A stretch of DNA of 64,000 nt, taken from positions 4,051,501 through 4,115,500 of the forward strand of contig CP060499.1 in assembly GCA_024760525.1 (NCBI GenBank), in the 5' to 3' direction. This document shows positions 49,058-59,025 of this stretch, in pieces; positions within the stretch are counted from its first letter, which is position 1; the number at the start of each line of letters is the position of its first letter. The notes beneath the pieces are model-generated. The model was not told the origin of the DNA, ran no database searches, and saw only the letters and a program-made list of their open reading frames with translations. The stretch is from Nitrospira sp. GTDB lineage: Bacteria; Nitrospirota; Nitrospiria; Nitrospirales; Nitrospiraceae. Position numbers and translations under genes: made by a program.

Positions 49058-50544
49058 GATTCGGTTCTCCTTGTCGGTAGCGCGACGTAGAATGTCGCTC
49101 CTCTATCAGGTACGCCTTCGGCCCAAGTCCGGCCCCCATGGCGATGAACAATGCGACGAACATTGGCAAGACCGATTCCCGTTCCCTCGAATTCATCAGC
49201 GCGATGCAGCCGTTGGAAGACTCCGAACAGCTTCGAGGCATACTGCATATCGAACCCCACTCCATTGTCCCGGACAAACAACACAATTTCTGCGGAAGTG
49301 GAACGTTCTGCGCCGATCTCAATTGTGGCCGTCGGTCTGGTGCTCGTAAACTTCACGGCATTGGCGATCAGGTTCATAAAAACCTGTCGGAGCATGGCTG
49401 GATCGCCCTGCACATCGGGTAGCGCGGCGATTGTCCACGATATCCGGCGTCCTTGCAAGTCCAGCCGGAGATCGGCAATGACGCCTTTGACCAGGTGATC
49501 CAGACTGACGGTCGTGGCCAGCATTTCTTGCCGACCCATTCTGGAAAAGACCAAGAGATCATCGATCAGCTGTCCCATCTGCTTAGCGGCATCGGAAATC
49601 GTCTGCAAATAGCGGGCGGCTTTCTCGTTGAGCGATTGTTCAACCGATTTCCCCAAGAGGGCGGCATACCCATCGATGTGCCGCAACGGGGCACGGAGGT
49701 CATGAGAGACCGAATAGCTGAAGGCCTCGAGCTCTTTGTTCGCGGCCTCCAGGAGCTCGCCTCGGTGTTGCAGTTCCTCGGCAACATGCCGCCGTTCCGT
49801 AATATCATACCGAATCAAGTAGTACACCGATGCCAACAGCACCAGTTGGAGTACGGCGCCGATACCGAGCAGCACGATGCTGTTTCTCGTACCGGCGACG
49901 GATTCCAGTACACGTTGACTTACGGCCTGTCGTTCATGGGCATCCATCTCGGCAATGAGTTTATGGATCACCCCGAGCTCACGTTTTCCCGCTCCTTCAA
50001 GGGCCATTTGTTTGACCGATCGGAAGCCTTCTTCCTGAAACAGTCCGATGGCCTTTGACTCAGCGTTCAGTTGCCGGTCCATCATCCTATCCAGAACTCC
50101 GACGCGTTGCTGTTGTTCCGGTGACCCCCGGGTCAAATCATTGAGATACACCGTGAACGCCGGCTTCTGCTTCACAAGCTTCTGGTAAGCCTCCAGATAC
50201 GATGTTTCTCCGGTCACAAGATACCGTCGGTGGATATCTTCCGCTTCATTCATCGTGACGTCGATGGTACCGAGGAGTTGCAAAAGATCATGACTGCGAC
50301 CGTCCAGCCCGCTATTTGTGAGCAGGGTGCTCATATTGCGGTAGGATATGGCACTGATGATCAGGATACCGACGAAGACAAGGCTGAACCCGGTCAATAC
50401 CCGCTGCTCAATGGTCATCCTGTTAAACCACGCAACGGCCACTCGGTAGAAGGCCGTTGCGCCCGGACCCACGTCGGCAAGAGGTTTGGTTCCCTCAGCC
50501 GCTAGATGAGGCGTCTGTGACTGCTGATTCGTGGCTGATTCCAT
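49054..50544 (-). CDS. Membrane sensor histidine kinase with CHASE3 domain
   Basis: 496 aa. First membrane helix near 50 (F-S-L-V-F-V-G-I-L-I-I-S-A-I-S), CHASE3-type periplasmic helix bundle (about 70-210; D-V-T-M-N-E-A-E-D-I-H-R-R-Y-L-V-T-G-E), second helix near 215-240, then HisKA (E-A-F-S-Y-S-V-S-H-D-L-R-A-P-L, about 280) and HATPase (N-L-I-A-N-A-V-K-F near 390, D-N-G-V-G-F, G-T-G-I-G-L-A). The catalytic end resembles phytochrome-type kinases, fitting the Rcp1-like partner. First gene of the three-gene signalling operon. Confidence 0.92.
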   Translation of the reverse strand: MESATNQQSQTPHLAAEGTKPLADVGPGATAFYRVAVAWFNRMTIEQRVLTGFSLVFVGILIISAISYRNMSTLLTNSGLDGRSHDLLQLLGTIDVTMNEAEDIHRRYLVTGETSYLEAYQKLVKQKPAFTVYLNDLTRGSPEQQQRVGVLDRMMDRQLNAESKAIGLFQEEGFRSVKQMALEGAGKRELGVIHKLIAEMDAHERQAVSQRVLESVAGTRNSIVLLGIGAVLQLVLLASVYYLIRYDITERRHVAEELQHRGELLEAANKELEAFSYSVSHDLRAPLRHIDGYAALLGKSVEQSLNEKAARYLQTISDAAKQMGQLIDDLLVFSRMGRQEMLATTVSLDHLVKGVIADLRLDLQGRRISWTIAALPDVQGDPAMLRQVFMNLIANAVKFTSTRPTATIEIGAERSTSAEIVLFVRDNGVGFDMQYASKLFGVFQRLHRADEFEGTGIGLANVRRIVHRHGGRTWAEGVPDRGATFYVALPTRRTES

Positions 50545-50658
50545 GGATCAGGACGACCTGCATCAGCACGCGTAGGGCGATCTTGCGAAAGCCGTACCGG
50601 TAAGATTCCTTAGACCGTTCTAATTGTAGCAGAACTCTCGAGAGGCGGAAGCAGAAAA

Positions 50659-52155
50659 CTAGCTCCCTAATGGGAGACTCGGTGGTATGACCGTCGCTGA
50701 AGGTCCGACAAAATTAGCAAACATGAGCGTCGCGGCGACGACCCAGTCTGTAAAGGGTTGGGGGTAAATGCCGATTACTAAGGTTCCGGCCAACCCGACA
50801 TAGATGACGGCTTTCATCGGTCCCGAAATTCCAATAGGAGAGGGATCAATCGGCTCATTGATGTACATCTGTTTCACCACGATGAGGTAATAGTACATCG
50901 AGATCACGATGTTAATCAGCCCGACCACGATCAACGTATAGAGTCCCTCTTTGATGGCGGCCACAAAAATGTAGAGTTTGCCGATAAACCCCGCAAGCGG
51001 AGGCACTCCGGCCAACGACAAGAGAAATAGGAGCATCGCGAACGCCAGAAACGGCGAGCGCCGACTCAAGCCACGATAGTCTTCGATTTCATCCCGGCCG
51101 ATGGCCTGGCTGACCGCAATCACGACGGCAAAGGCACCGATATTGGCGAAGAGATAGGCCAAGAGATAAAAGAGAATGGCATCGCTTCCCATCTTCGTCC
51201 CTGCCGCAAGACCGATCAGGACATTTCCTATTTGCGCGATGCCGGAATAGGCCAACAGCCGTTTGATATTCCGCTGCGCGATGGCCACGATATTGCCGTA
51301 GGTCATGGATATGATTGACACCGCAACCAATAGGTAAACCCAGGTGGGCTTAAAGGTTCCCAATGCCACGAGAAAAATACGGAGCAAAATCGCCAAGGCG
51401 GCGCCTTTCGGAGCAATCGATAAGAACGCCGTCACAGGAGTCGGGGCGCCATGGTACGTATCCGGAATCCACGCGTGGAAGGGAACGGCACCGATCTTAA
51501 ATCCCAAGGCGGCAAAGATGAGCAGAAACCCGATGATCAACCCCGGCGTCGCTTGCGCTGACGCCATTTCCGAGAAGACCAGCTTGCCGGTTTCACCGTA
51601 GACGAGGCTGATTCCATAGGCGAAGAGGCCGGCCGCAAAGACCCCCAGGATGAAAAATTTGAGGCCCGCCTCGTTCGAGGCCAAATCATCCCGAAGGTAA
51701 GACACCAAAATATAGAACCCGAGTGTCGAGAATTCTAAGCTGACGAAGACGGACAGCAGATCGTTGGACGAGGCCATGAACATCATGCCGAGCGCCGACA
51801 TGACGACCAGAACGTAATATTCTCCCCGAAAAAGGGTAAAGCGGTTGACGTACTCGATCGACGAGAGAATGACCAGTATCGTAGATCCGAGGATGAACAC
51901 CTTGAAGAAGATGGCCATCCGATCGAGGACGAACATGTTGCCGAAAAGCGTGCCGGCAACTTGATTGAAATCAAACCACAGCAAACAGACGAGTGTCCCC
52001 ATCAGGCCGGCAACGCTGAGGTACGCGAGTCGATCTTTGGGAAGGCGCGGCGAGGCGAAGTCGACGATAATGATCACACAGAGCCAGCAGGTGAGGAGGA
52101 TCTCCGGTAAGAGGAGCAGCAGATCGGAGAACGACATATTCAATGAAAAGGTCAT
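50659..52155 (-). CDS. nuoN: NADH-quinone oxidoreductase subunit N
   Basis: 498 aa, an antiporter-like proton-pumping subunit in the distal membrane arm of complex I. About 14 helices; I-A-P-K-G-A-A-L-A-I (broken helix region with Lys) and L-L-A-Y-S-G-I-A-Q-I-G-N are diagnostic of the Mrp-type antiporter fold, with E in F-V-S-L-E-F-S. Its start overlaps the upstream nuoM by 4 bases. Last gene of the cluster. Confidence 0.95.
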   Translation of the reverse strand: MTFSLNMSFSDLLLLLPEILLTCWLCVIIIVDFASPRLPKDRLAYLSVAGLMGTLVCLLWFDFNQVAGTLFGNMFVLDRMAIFFKVFILGSTILVILSSIEYVNRFTLFRGEYYVLVVMSALGMMFMASSNDLLSVFVSLEFSTLGFYILVSYLRDDLASNEAGLKFFILGVFAAGLFAYGISLVYGETGKLVFSEMASAQATPGLIIGFLLIFAALGFKIGAVPFHAWIPDTYHGAPTPVTAFLSIAPKGAALAILLRIFLVALGTFKPTWVYLLVAVSIISMTYGNIVAIAQRNIKRLLAYSGIAQIGNVLIGLAAGTKMGSDAILFYLLAYLFANIGAFAVVIAVSQAIGRDEIEDYRGLSRRSPFLAFAMLLFLLSLAGVPPLAGFIGKLYIFVAAIKEGLYTLIVVGLINIVISMYYYLIVVKQMYINEPIDPSPIGISGPMKAVIYVGLAGTLVIGIYPQPFTDWVVAATLMFANFVGPSATVIPPSLPLGS

Positions 52156-53861
52156 TCCCGGTCTCCTCGTGAGGCTTCGGACGGAAGCGGTATACGTTTG
52201 TTGGCAACGACCGGCGCCTCAGAAGCCGTTCCTTGAACAAGCACCTCACTCTCTGTCCCCCTCCCTTCGCCCGTTTCTGCGACCGGGACGACTCGCGTAA
52301 TCCTCGCGACTAGCGGATCTACCCCTGAGCGAACAACATCGTACAAATGCATCGGGAAAATACCGAACCCGATGCTGATCGTGATCATGATCAACAGAGG
52401 CAGACGGTCGACCGTCGAAATCGCATCATGCGCATGGCTATACTTTTGGTTCATCGGGCCATAGAAAAGGCCGCGCATCATTTTGAAGAGGTAGGCGAGA
52501 GTCAGCACGATGCCTAACATGGCGACGATGACTTGTAGGGGGTACTTGTTCCAACTCCCGACGACGATCATGATTTCCGCGATAAAATTCACGGTGCCGG
52601 GCATCCCGATCGAGGCCATACAGGCCACGATAAAACAGGCCGAGATGAACGGCATTTTGTTCGCCAGGCCACCCAGCGAAGGGATGTCGCGTGAGTGGGT
52701 CTGGTCATAGACCCAACCCGCCATCGCGAAAAGCATGCCGGTTGCCATGGCATGAGCGAACATGTAGATGACCGCGCCGCTCAAACTGATGTAATTCAAG
52801 GCCGCCATTCCGAGGAACACATAACCCATGTGGCTGGAGCTTGAATAGCCGATGACGTACTTGGTGTCTTTGGCGTAGAACGCAACGAACCCGCCATAGA
52901 TGATGCTGAACATGCACAGAACAGCGGCGATCGGCATCAGTTCCCGGGTCGTGTCAGGGAGAATTTCAAAGGCGACCCGTATGATAGAGAAATGGCCCAG
53001 CTTCATGAGGACCCCGGCGTGAAGCATGCTCGTGGCAGCCGGCGCCGCCGCATGGCCGACCGGAGACCAGGAGTGCAACGGCCACAGCGGGGCGATCGAC
53101 GCAAAGCCGAAGAAGATCAACACCCAGATAATCTTGTCCAAGGTCGTGCCAAGCACGGGGATATTCATCAGCTTGGCCTGCTCCCGGAGCACCAGAATAT
53201 CGAAGGTGTTTAGTCCCGCATATTTATAGATCAGCAGAATGCCCATCAATGCGACGACCGCGAAGGCCGACAGGAACAGGACGAGCTTCATCGCCGCATA
53301 CTCTTTGCTGTTCGACCCAAAGTTGAGGATAAAGCCGACGGAGTCTCTTCGCTTCAGCCCCTCAGGGTCCGTCATCTCCAAATAGTTCTTCGTGTGGCTA
53401 CCCCACATACCCAGCAGCAAGTACATCGGGATCACGGACATCTCATAGAAGAAATAGAGGAAGAAGAGGTCGAGAGACATGAAGACCCCGATCGTGGCGG
53501 CCGCCAAGATCAGCAACCAGATGTAGAACTCCTTCGTGCGATCCTTGATGTGCCATGACACGAAGATGCCGGCAAACAGCAAAATCGATGAAGCCAGCAC
53601 GAGCGGCGTACCGATCCCATCCACGCCCAGATACAATGAAATGCCGAGTTGTCTCGACCATTCAAACTTTTGAATGAACTGGAATCCACCTTTCACCGGA
53701 TCATAGGTGTAAAAGATATACAGCGAGGCCATCAGCGACACAAAGGCGGCGCTCGACGCGATGCTTCGCACCAGCAGGGGCTGACGATTGGACACAAAGA
53801 TCAGCGCCAGGGCTCCGGCGAACGGAGCGAAGAGGATATAGAGTAGCGCGTGTTCTCCCAT
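52152..53861 (-). CDS. nuoM: NADH-quinone oxidoreductase subunit M, copy nearest nuoN
   Basis: 569 aa, longer than typical NuoM (about 500) through a loop after residue 160 and a C-terminal tail of about 50 polar residues. Proton-channel Glu in F-F-Y-E-M-S-V-I-P-M-Y-L, Lys/His region in P-L-W-P-L-H-S-W-S-P-V-G-H, and V-I-G-Y-S-S-S-S-H-M-G-Y. It lies beside a second, clearly different NuoM (53869-55428). Two NuoM genes are the feature of the '2M' complex I described in Nitrospira, thought to give an extra proton-pumping subunit. Confidence 0.93.
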   Translation of the reverse strand: MGEHALLYILFAPFAGALALIFVSNRQPLLVRSIASSAAFVSLMASLYIFYTYDPVKGGFQFIQKFEWSRQLGISLYLGVDGIGTPLVLASSILLFAGIFVSWHIKDRTKEFYIWLLILAAATIGVFMSLDLFFLYFFYEMSVIPMYLLLGMWGSHTKNYLEMTDPEGLKRRDSVGFILNFGSNSKEYAAMKLVLFLSAFAVVALMGILLIYKYAGLNTFDILVLREQAKLMNIPVLGTTLDKIIWVLIFFGFASIAPLWPLHSWSPVGHAAAPAATSMLHAGVLMKLGHFSIIRVAFEILPDTTRELMPIAAVLCMFSIIYGGFVAFYAKDTKYVIGYSSSSHMGYVFLGMAALNYISLSGAVIYMFAHAMATGMLFAMAGWVYDQTHSRDIPSLGGLANKMPFISACFIVACMASIGMPGTVNFIAEIMIVVGSWNKYPLQVIVAMLGIVLTLAYLFKMMRGLFYGPMNQKYSHAHDAISTVDRLPLLIMITISIGFGIFPMHLYDVVRSGVDPLVARITRVVPVAETGEGRGTESEVLVQGTASEAPVVANKRIPLPSEASRGDRE

Positions 53862-53868
53862 GGTCGAC

Positions 53869-55428
53869 CTAAAACCCTCGTCCCATCCTGCTATCGTCTA
53901 ATCCCGCCGTCTTCTCGTGATGGAGGCGATCGACGAGCGCTTGAACGGACCCGTTCATGATTCGCAAGAACGGGGACGGATAGAGCCCGATCCAGAGAAT
54001 CATGACCGAAAGTGAAACCGCAATGATCATCTCACGAAGTTGGAGGTCGCTCATCGTCGCTTTCACGGCGGTGCCGAGCGGACCCATCATCGAACGTTCG
54101 TAGTACCAGAGAAAATACGCGGCGCCAAAAATCACCCCGAGCACGGCGATTGCGCCGAACCACCACTTGGCTTCGAACGCCCCCAAAAGAATGAGAAACT
54201 CACCGACAAAGCCGTTCGTCCCGGGAAGTCCGATCGAGGCCAGCCCGATCAAGAGAAAGAAGGTCGCAAGGAGAGGCACTTGCTTCGCCATTCCACCAAA
54301 CGCGGACAATTGGGTCGTCTGCTGGCGTGAGTACAGAAACCCGGCGATGAAGAAGAGCCCGGCCGTACTGAACCCCAAATTGATCATGGTCAGCAAACTA
54401 CCTTGCAGACCTTGATAATTCAACGCGAACAACCCCACCACAACGAAGCCCAAGTGACTGACGCTGCTGTAGGCGAGCAAGCGCCTAAAATCGGCTTGAA
54501 CCAACGCCATCCAGGCCCCATAGAGAATTGCGCAGAGACCGAGAGCCACGACGATTGTGACGACTGTCTCACTCTTTGACGCATCCGGCAGCAATGGAAT
54601 GCTGAAACGTATGAAGCCGAATGTACCGAGCTTGAGACCGGCCAACACCACGGCCATCCCGATCGGACCCTCCAACAACGCATCGGGCAGCCATGTATGG
54701 AAGGGAAACACCGGCGCCTTGAACGCAAATCCCATGAACATCAGCCAAAAGATGAGGATTTGCTGACTGATTGGAATCGGCACCGTGAGGAGGTCGAGCA
54801 GATCGAACGAATAGAGTTGATCGGTATGATGCAAGGAGGCCCACTGATGGAAATTGATGTTCAACAAGGCGATGCCGACCAGCATGAAGACACTGCCTAA
54901 AAGCGTATACACGACGAACTTCAGGGCGGCATAATGACGCTCCGCTCCTCCGCCCCACAGCTTGATCAGAAAGTAGCTCGGAATCAGCATCAGCTCCCAG
55001 AACACGAAGAACAGGATCAGATCCAACGACACGAAGACGCCCATGGTCGTCGTTTCGAGCGCCAACAGGCACATCATGTACAGTTTGACTTGATGTCGAA
55101 TCGTATCCCAGGAGTACACCACGACCAGGACGGTCAGAAACGCCGTGAGTCCCACGAACAGTACGCTGATCCCATCAACAGCGAGGTGATAGCTGATGCC
55201 TAGCGCGGGAATCCATCGGACACGTTCCGTGAACTGCATGGCGGCCGACTCCGGCACGAACCGCAGCAACACAAAGACCGATAGCGCAAGCTCGACCAGC
55301 GCAATGGTGAGCGCCGAGGTCCGGGCCATATCCTCATCATCGAACAACCAGAGCACGGCCGCCCCGACAACCGGGAGAAAAAGAATACAGGAAAGAATCG
55401 GGAATCCGGTTGTGAGTTCTTCGAGCAT
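53869..55428 (-). CDS. nuoM: NADH-quinone oxidoreductase subunit M, copy nearest nuoL
   Basis: 519 aa, close to the usual NuoM length. Glu in F-V-F-W-E-L-M-L-I-P-S-Y-F, Lys in F-A-F-K-A-P-V-F-P-F-H-T-W-L-P-D-A, and L-L-A-Y-S-S-V-S-H-L-G-F. This is the more canonical of the two copies and looks nearer to proteobacterial NuoM than its partner does. Seven bases separate it from the other nuoM and 18 from nuoL. Confidence 0.94.
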   Translation of the reverse strand: MLEELTTGFPILSCILFLPVVGAAVLWLFDDEDMARTSALTIALVELALSVFVLLRFVPESAAMQFTERVRWIPALGISYHLAVDGISVLFVGLTAFLTVLVVVYSWDTIRHQVKLYMMCLLALETTTMGVFVSLDLILFFVFWELMLIPSYFLIKLWGGGAERHYAALKFVVYTLLGSVFMLVGIALLNINFHQWASLHHTDQLYSFDLLDLLTVPIPISQQILIFWLMFMGFAFKAPVFPFHTWLPDALLEGPIGMAVVLAGLKLGTFGFIRFSIPLLPDASKSETVVTIVVALGLCAILYGAWMALVQADFRRLLAYSSVSHLGFVVVGLFALNYQGLQGSLLTMINLGFSTAGLFFIAGFLYSRQQTTQLSAFGGMAKQVPLLATFFLLIGLASIGLPGTNGFVGEFLILLGAFEAKWWFGAIAVLGVIFGAAYFLWYYERSMMGPLGTAVKATMSDLQLREMIIAVSLSVMILWIGLYPSPFLRIMNGSVQALVDRLHHEKTAGLDDSRMGRGF

Positions 55429-55446
55429 GATTACAATCTGTTCACG

Positions 55447-57423
55447 CTACATCTGAACGACAAGTTGAACAACCAATGCCAGGAGGAAGATCCCCGCAAT
55501 GATGATCGCCGCATAATGATGGACCATCCCGCTCTGCATTTTTCGTCCCTCGCGGGCGGCGAGGTGGTTGCTGTATCCGATGACGTTCAGGCCGGCGTAG
55601 ATGATGTATTTCTCGATCCACGTGGATCCCGCAGAACCCCAATCAGCGAGCCGCCCGACGCCCCGCACGATGCCGTCAATGACCGTGCGATCGAACCAGT
55701 CAAGGATCGCGCCTAGACGCTTGAAGGGCTCGACGAAGATCAGATCGTACAGTTCGTCGACATAGTACTTGTTCCAGAGAATCCGATAGAGGCCGGAAAA
55801 TTGTTCAGCCCATCCGTCCGCGGTAACCGGGCTCACCGCATAGAGGAAATGGGCGAGCCCCCATCCCATCAATGCGATGACGATGGCTACACCCATCAAC
55901 AGAAACACCATTCCCGCACCGGCTTCATGCTCACCCGCCGCTCCGACGACCGATGTCAAAAAGCCATGCAGCCAACCTTGTTCGGGAGGAAATCCCAAGA
56001 CCAATCCGCCTACGCACGACAAGAACGCAAGCACCATCAAGGGCCCAATCATCACCATAGGAGACTCGTGCACATGCCCCTCCGTATGATGATCGATCCT
56101 CGAGGAACCGTAGAAGGTGAGATACGTGAGACGAAACATATAAAAAGAGGTCATCAGTGCGCCGACGGCAGCCATGCTATACAAAAGGTAGTGATGGTGG
56201 GTGAAGGCATGGGCCATAATTTCGTCTTTGCTCCAGAAGCCCGCCAACGGAGGAAGCCCGGCGATCGCGATCGTACCGATCAGAAATAGACGATGGGTCC
56301 AGGGTATGCGTTTACTCAGTCCACCCATCCTTCGGATATCCTGTTCGCCCGACAGCGCATGGATGACCGAGCCGGCAGCCAAAAACAACAGCGCTTTGAA
56401 GAATGCATGCGTCATGACGTGAAACACGGCTGCCGTATAGGCACCGATTCCGCAACCCAGGAACATGTATCCGAGTTGGCTCACGGTCGAATAGGCCAAG
56501 ACACGTTTAATGTCGGTTTGTACGAGTCCGATGGTTGCCGCGAACAAAGCAGTCCCTCCACCGACAAACGCGACCACGGACATCGCGAGAGGAGAGAGAT
56601 CGAAGATCACGTGATTCCGGACCACCATATAGACACCGGCTGTGACCATCGTCGCAGCGTGTATGAGTGCGCTCACCGGTGTCGGACCTTCCATCGCATC
56701 GGGGAGCCACGTGTACAGTGGAAGTTGCGCGGACTTCCCAATCGCCCCAATGAAAAGGCACAGGGCTATCGCAGTGGCCATATCGGGAGATAGTTGTCCA
56801 ACCTGGGCGAAGACCTTCGTATAGTCGAGCGTCCGAAAGTTGATAAAGACGAGAAAAATGGCGACGAGAAACCCAGCGTCACCGATCCGGTTGACAACGA
56901 ACGCCTTGGTGGCAGCTTTCGCAGCGGTAACCTTGTCATAGTAGTAGCCGATCAAGAGATACGAACAGAGTCCGACGCCCTCCCACCCAATAAAGAGCAC
57001 CAGGTAGTTGTTCCCCATGACGAGCAGCAGCATGGAGACCATGAATAAGTTCATGTAGGTGAAGAAGCGCGTGAACCCGACCTCTCCGTGCATATAGCCG
57101 ACGGAATACACGTGAATGAGAAAACCCACGCCGGTGACGACCAGCAACCAAGCACAGGTGAGAGGATCCACCAGATACGCGAGGTTGATCGTGAGATCAC
57201 CGCCGAAAATCCATCGGTAGGCAATGACTTCGTGAGTCGCTCCGGTCCGCAAGACATCGGCAAATACAGCGACTGTGCAGAGGAACGAGAGCCCGACCGA
57301 CCCCCAGGCCAATCGATGGGCCATGTCATGAGAGTAGCGACTCCCTAATAGGCCGTTCGCGATGACTGCCAACAGCGGAAAAACGGGAATCAGTTTGATG
57401 AGCAGATCCGTCAGATCAGACAC
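55447..57423 (-). CDS. nuoL: NADH-quinone oxidoreductase subunit L
   Basis: 658 aa, longer than E. coli NuoL (613). L-F-I-G-W-E-G-V-G-L-C-S-Y (channel Glu), P-L-Y-T-W-L-P-D-A-M-E-G-P-T-P-V-S-A-L-I-H (near 235-255) and V-L-A-Y-S-T-V-S-Q-L-G-Y are all intact. The C-terminal third contains the long lateral helix region, with W-N-K-Y-Y-V-D-E-L-Y. In two-NuoM complexes the lateral helix must reach over one more subunit, so the extra length is expected, but I could not locate the insertion exactly. Followed by nuoM. Confidence 0.95.
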   Translation of the reverse strand: MSDLTDLLIKLIPVFPLLAVIANGLLGSRYSHDMAHRLAWGSVGLSFLCTVAVFADVLRTGATHEVIAYRWIFGGDLTINLAYLVDPLTCAWLLVVTGVGFLIHVYSVGYMHGEVGFTRFFTYMNLFMVSMLLLVMGNNYLVLFIGWEGVGLCSYLLIGYYYDKVTAAKAATKAFVVNRIGDAGFLVAIFLVFINFRTLDYTKVFAQVGQLSPDMATAIALCLFIGAIGKSAQLPLYTWLPDAMEGPTPVSALIHAATMVTAGVYMVVRNHVIFDLSPLAMSVVAFVGGGTALFAATIGLVQTDIKRVLAYSTVSQLGYMFLGCGIGAYTAAVFHVMTHAFFKALLFLAAGSVIHALSGEQDIRRMGGLSKRIPWTHRLFLIGTIAIAGLPPLAGFWSKDEIMAHAFTHHHYLLYSMAAVGALMTSFYMFRLTYLTFYGSSRIDHHTEGHVHESPMVMIGPLMVLAFLSCVGGLVLGFPPEQGWLHGFLTSVVGAAGEHEAGAGMVFLLMGVAIVIALMGWGLAHFLYAVSPVTADGWAEQFSGLYRILWNKYYVDELYDLIFVEPFKRLGAILDWFDRTVIDGIVRGVGRLADWGSAGSTWIEKYIIYAGLNVIGYSNHLAAREGRKMQSGMVHHYAAIIIAGIFLLALVVQLVVQM

Positions 57424-57559
57424 AGTATCCTACGATTCGCAGGGTGTTCAGCTGAGCAACGACGCCGTATGGAGCCGAGTCATACAGCGTCTCGCTTGGG
57501 GCTGCATCATGTATGCAAGGTACCGAGCACGTCGCTCAATGCCCCTTCTCAACTTCCTG

Positions 57560-57862
57560 CTACCACTTTAAAAGGTTCATTTCGTCTACATTGGTAGAAA
57601 TCTTGCCCCGAAAAACCACGATGATGATCGCCAGGCCGACGGCGGCTTCCCCGGCGGCGATGGCGATGATAAACAGGGCCACGAGCTGACCTGCCATCGA
57701 TTCCAGATAGTGCGAAAATGCGACAAGATTAATATTGGCCGCATTCATCATGATTTCGACCGACATCAGCACAATAATGAAGTTGCGCCTGACGAGTACG
57801 CCAAGGAGCCCCGTCATGAACAGGATGGCACTCACGGCTACGTACGCCGACAGCGGGATCAT
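57560..57862 (-). CDS. nuoK: NADH-quinone oxidoreductase subunit K
   Basis: 100 aa, three helices, the exact family length. Conserved channel Glu residues are in L-M-S-V-E-I-M-M-N-A-A-N and A-G-E-A-A-V-G-L-A-I. Start overlaps nuoJ by 4 bases. The 136 bases between it and nuoL hold no gene. Confidence 0.95.
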   Translation of the reverse strand: MIPLSAYVAVSAILFMTGLLGVLVRRNFIIVLMSVEIMMNAANINLVAFSHYLESMAGQLVALFIIAIAAGEAAVGLAIIIVVFRGKISTNVDEMNLLKW

Positions 57863-58386
57863 AAACGGTCTTTCTCCGCATCCAGTGGCTTCGGAGTCTT
57901 GGCCAGAACGATGGCGCCGATAATAGCTCCAAGTAGAAATATGCCGACAATCTCAAACTGCAAGAGGTGGTCGCTGAACATCTTGATGCCCACTGCGTAT
58001 GTATCGCCTTCCAGCAGCACGGCCGCGGCCGGAGCATTTCCCTTCGCTCCACTGAATGGAGACCGCATGAGCAAAAAGATGACGTAGACGGCCCCCAGGA
58101 CGGCCGGTCCGAGAAAATAGAGGGCCGAGGGGTGGAAATAGCGTTCGTCCGTTTTGAGGTTCAACAGCATCAACACAAAGAGATACAGCACGAGAATGGC
58201 CCCGACGTAGACAATGACCTGCACCGCCCACAGGAACTCTGCGTTCAAGAGGATGAACAGGCCGGAGACGTGCGTCAGTAATGCGAGCAGGGCGAGAGCG
58301 CAATGGACGGGGTGGCGTAAGGTCACAGTCAGAACGCCGGCGGCAATACTGATCAACGCGAAATAGGCAAAAAACACTAAGACCAT
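57859..58386 (-). CDS. nuoJ: NADH-quinone oxidoreductase subunit J
   Basis: 175 aa, five helices. The pi-bulge helix region Q-V-I-V-Y-V-G-A-I-L-V-L-Y-L-F-V-L-M-L is the family hallmark. Lies 9 bases downstream of nuoI; coupled to nuoK by an ATGA overlap. Confidence 0.95.
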   Translation of the reverse strand: MVLVFFAYFALISIAAGVLTVTLRHPVHCALALLALLTHVSGLFILLNAEFLWAVQVIVYVGAILVLYLFVLMLLNLKTDERYFHPSALYFLGPAVLGAVYVIFLLMRSPFSGAKGNAPAAAVLLEGDTYAVGIKMFSDHLLQFEIVGIFLLGAIIGAIVLAKTPKPLDAEKDRL

Positions 58387-58395
58387 GTGTTCGGC

Positions 58396-58983
58396 TCAGC
58401 TCAGATGCTTGGGAGGTGGTTGGGTCGACTTCGCCACTGATTGAGGAAAGTAGTACCGATACTCGCGGCTCTGCTCGACGTCCTTCTCCTGGTTGTGCGC
58501 GTACAAATATTTTTTTCCGTCCTCGAGATGGCGTTCGCCAATGTCGTACAGCCGCTTTTTATCGAACAGCAGACTGCGCTTGTCATGGGTTGAATATTCG
58601 TACATTTTGGTCATCGCCAGGGCGTTCACCGGACAGGCCTCAACACAATATCCACAGAACACGCATTTGGTGATGTCGATGTAGAACTCACTCGCATAGC
58701 GCTGAAGCGGCCGAGACATATCTTCCCCGCTGATCACTTTGATGCAATGGGATGGGCAGGCGACTTCGCACAAGTCGCAGCCGACACAACGCTCGTGCCC
58801 GTCGTCGTATCGCAGCAAGCCCAGCGCCCCACGGTGCGCATCCGGGATCGTCCGGTGTTCACGCGGGTACTGAAAAGTCATCGGCCGATGAAGCATGTGA
58901 CGAAACGTGACCTTCATCGCGTCCCAAATTTCATAGAACAACGCGGCTTGGAGGATTTTTTTGGTCAGGGCGGCGACACTCAT
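58396..58983 (-). CDS. nuoI: NADH-quinone oxidoreductase subunit I
   Basis: 195 aa with two 4Fe-4S motifs: C-V-G-C-D-L-C-E-V-A-C-P (about 66-77) and C-V-F-C-G-Y-C-V-E-A-C-P (about 107-118), the N6a/N6b clusters that carry electrons to the quinone site. An amphipathic N-terminal helix holds it to the membrane arm. It follows nuoG by 42 bases, where nuoH would normally be found. Confidence 0.95.
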   Translation of the reverse strand: MSVAALTKKILQAALFYEIWDAMKVTFRHMLHRPMTFQYPREHRTIPDAHRGALGLLRYDDGHERCVGCDLCEVACPSHCIKVISGEDMSRPLQRYASEFYIDITKCVFCGYCVEACPVNALAMTKMYEYSTHDKRSLLFDKKRLYDIGERHLEDGKKYLYAHNQEKDVEQSREYRYYFPQSVAKSTQPPPKHLS

Positions 58984-59025
58984 TGCTGGTTCCTCGTCAC
59001 GGACGGGCGCACGCCCGCCTCTCCC

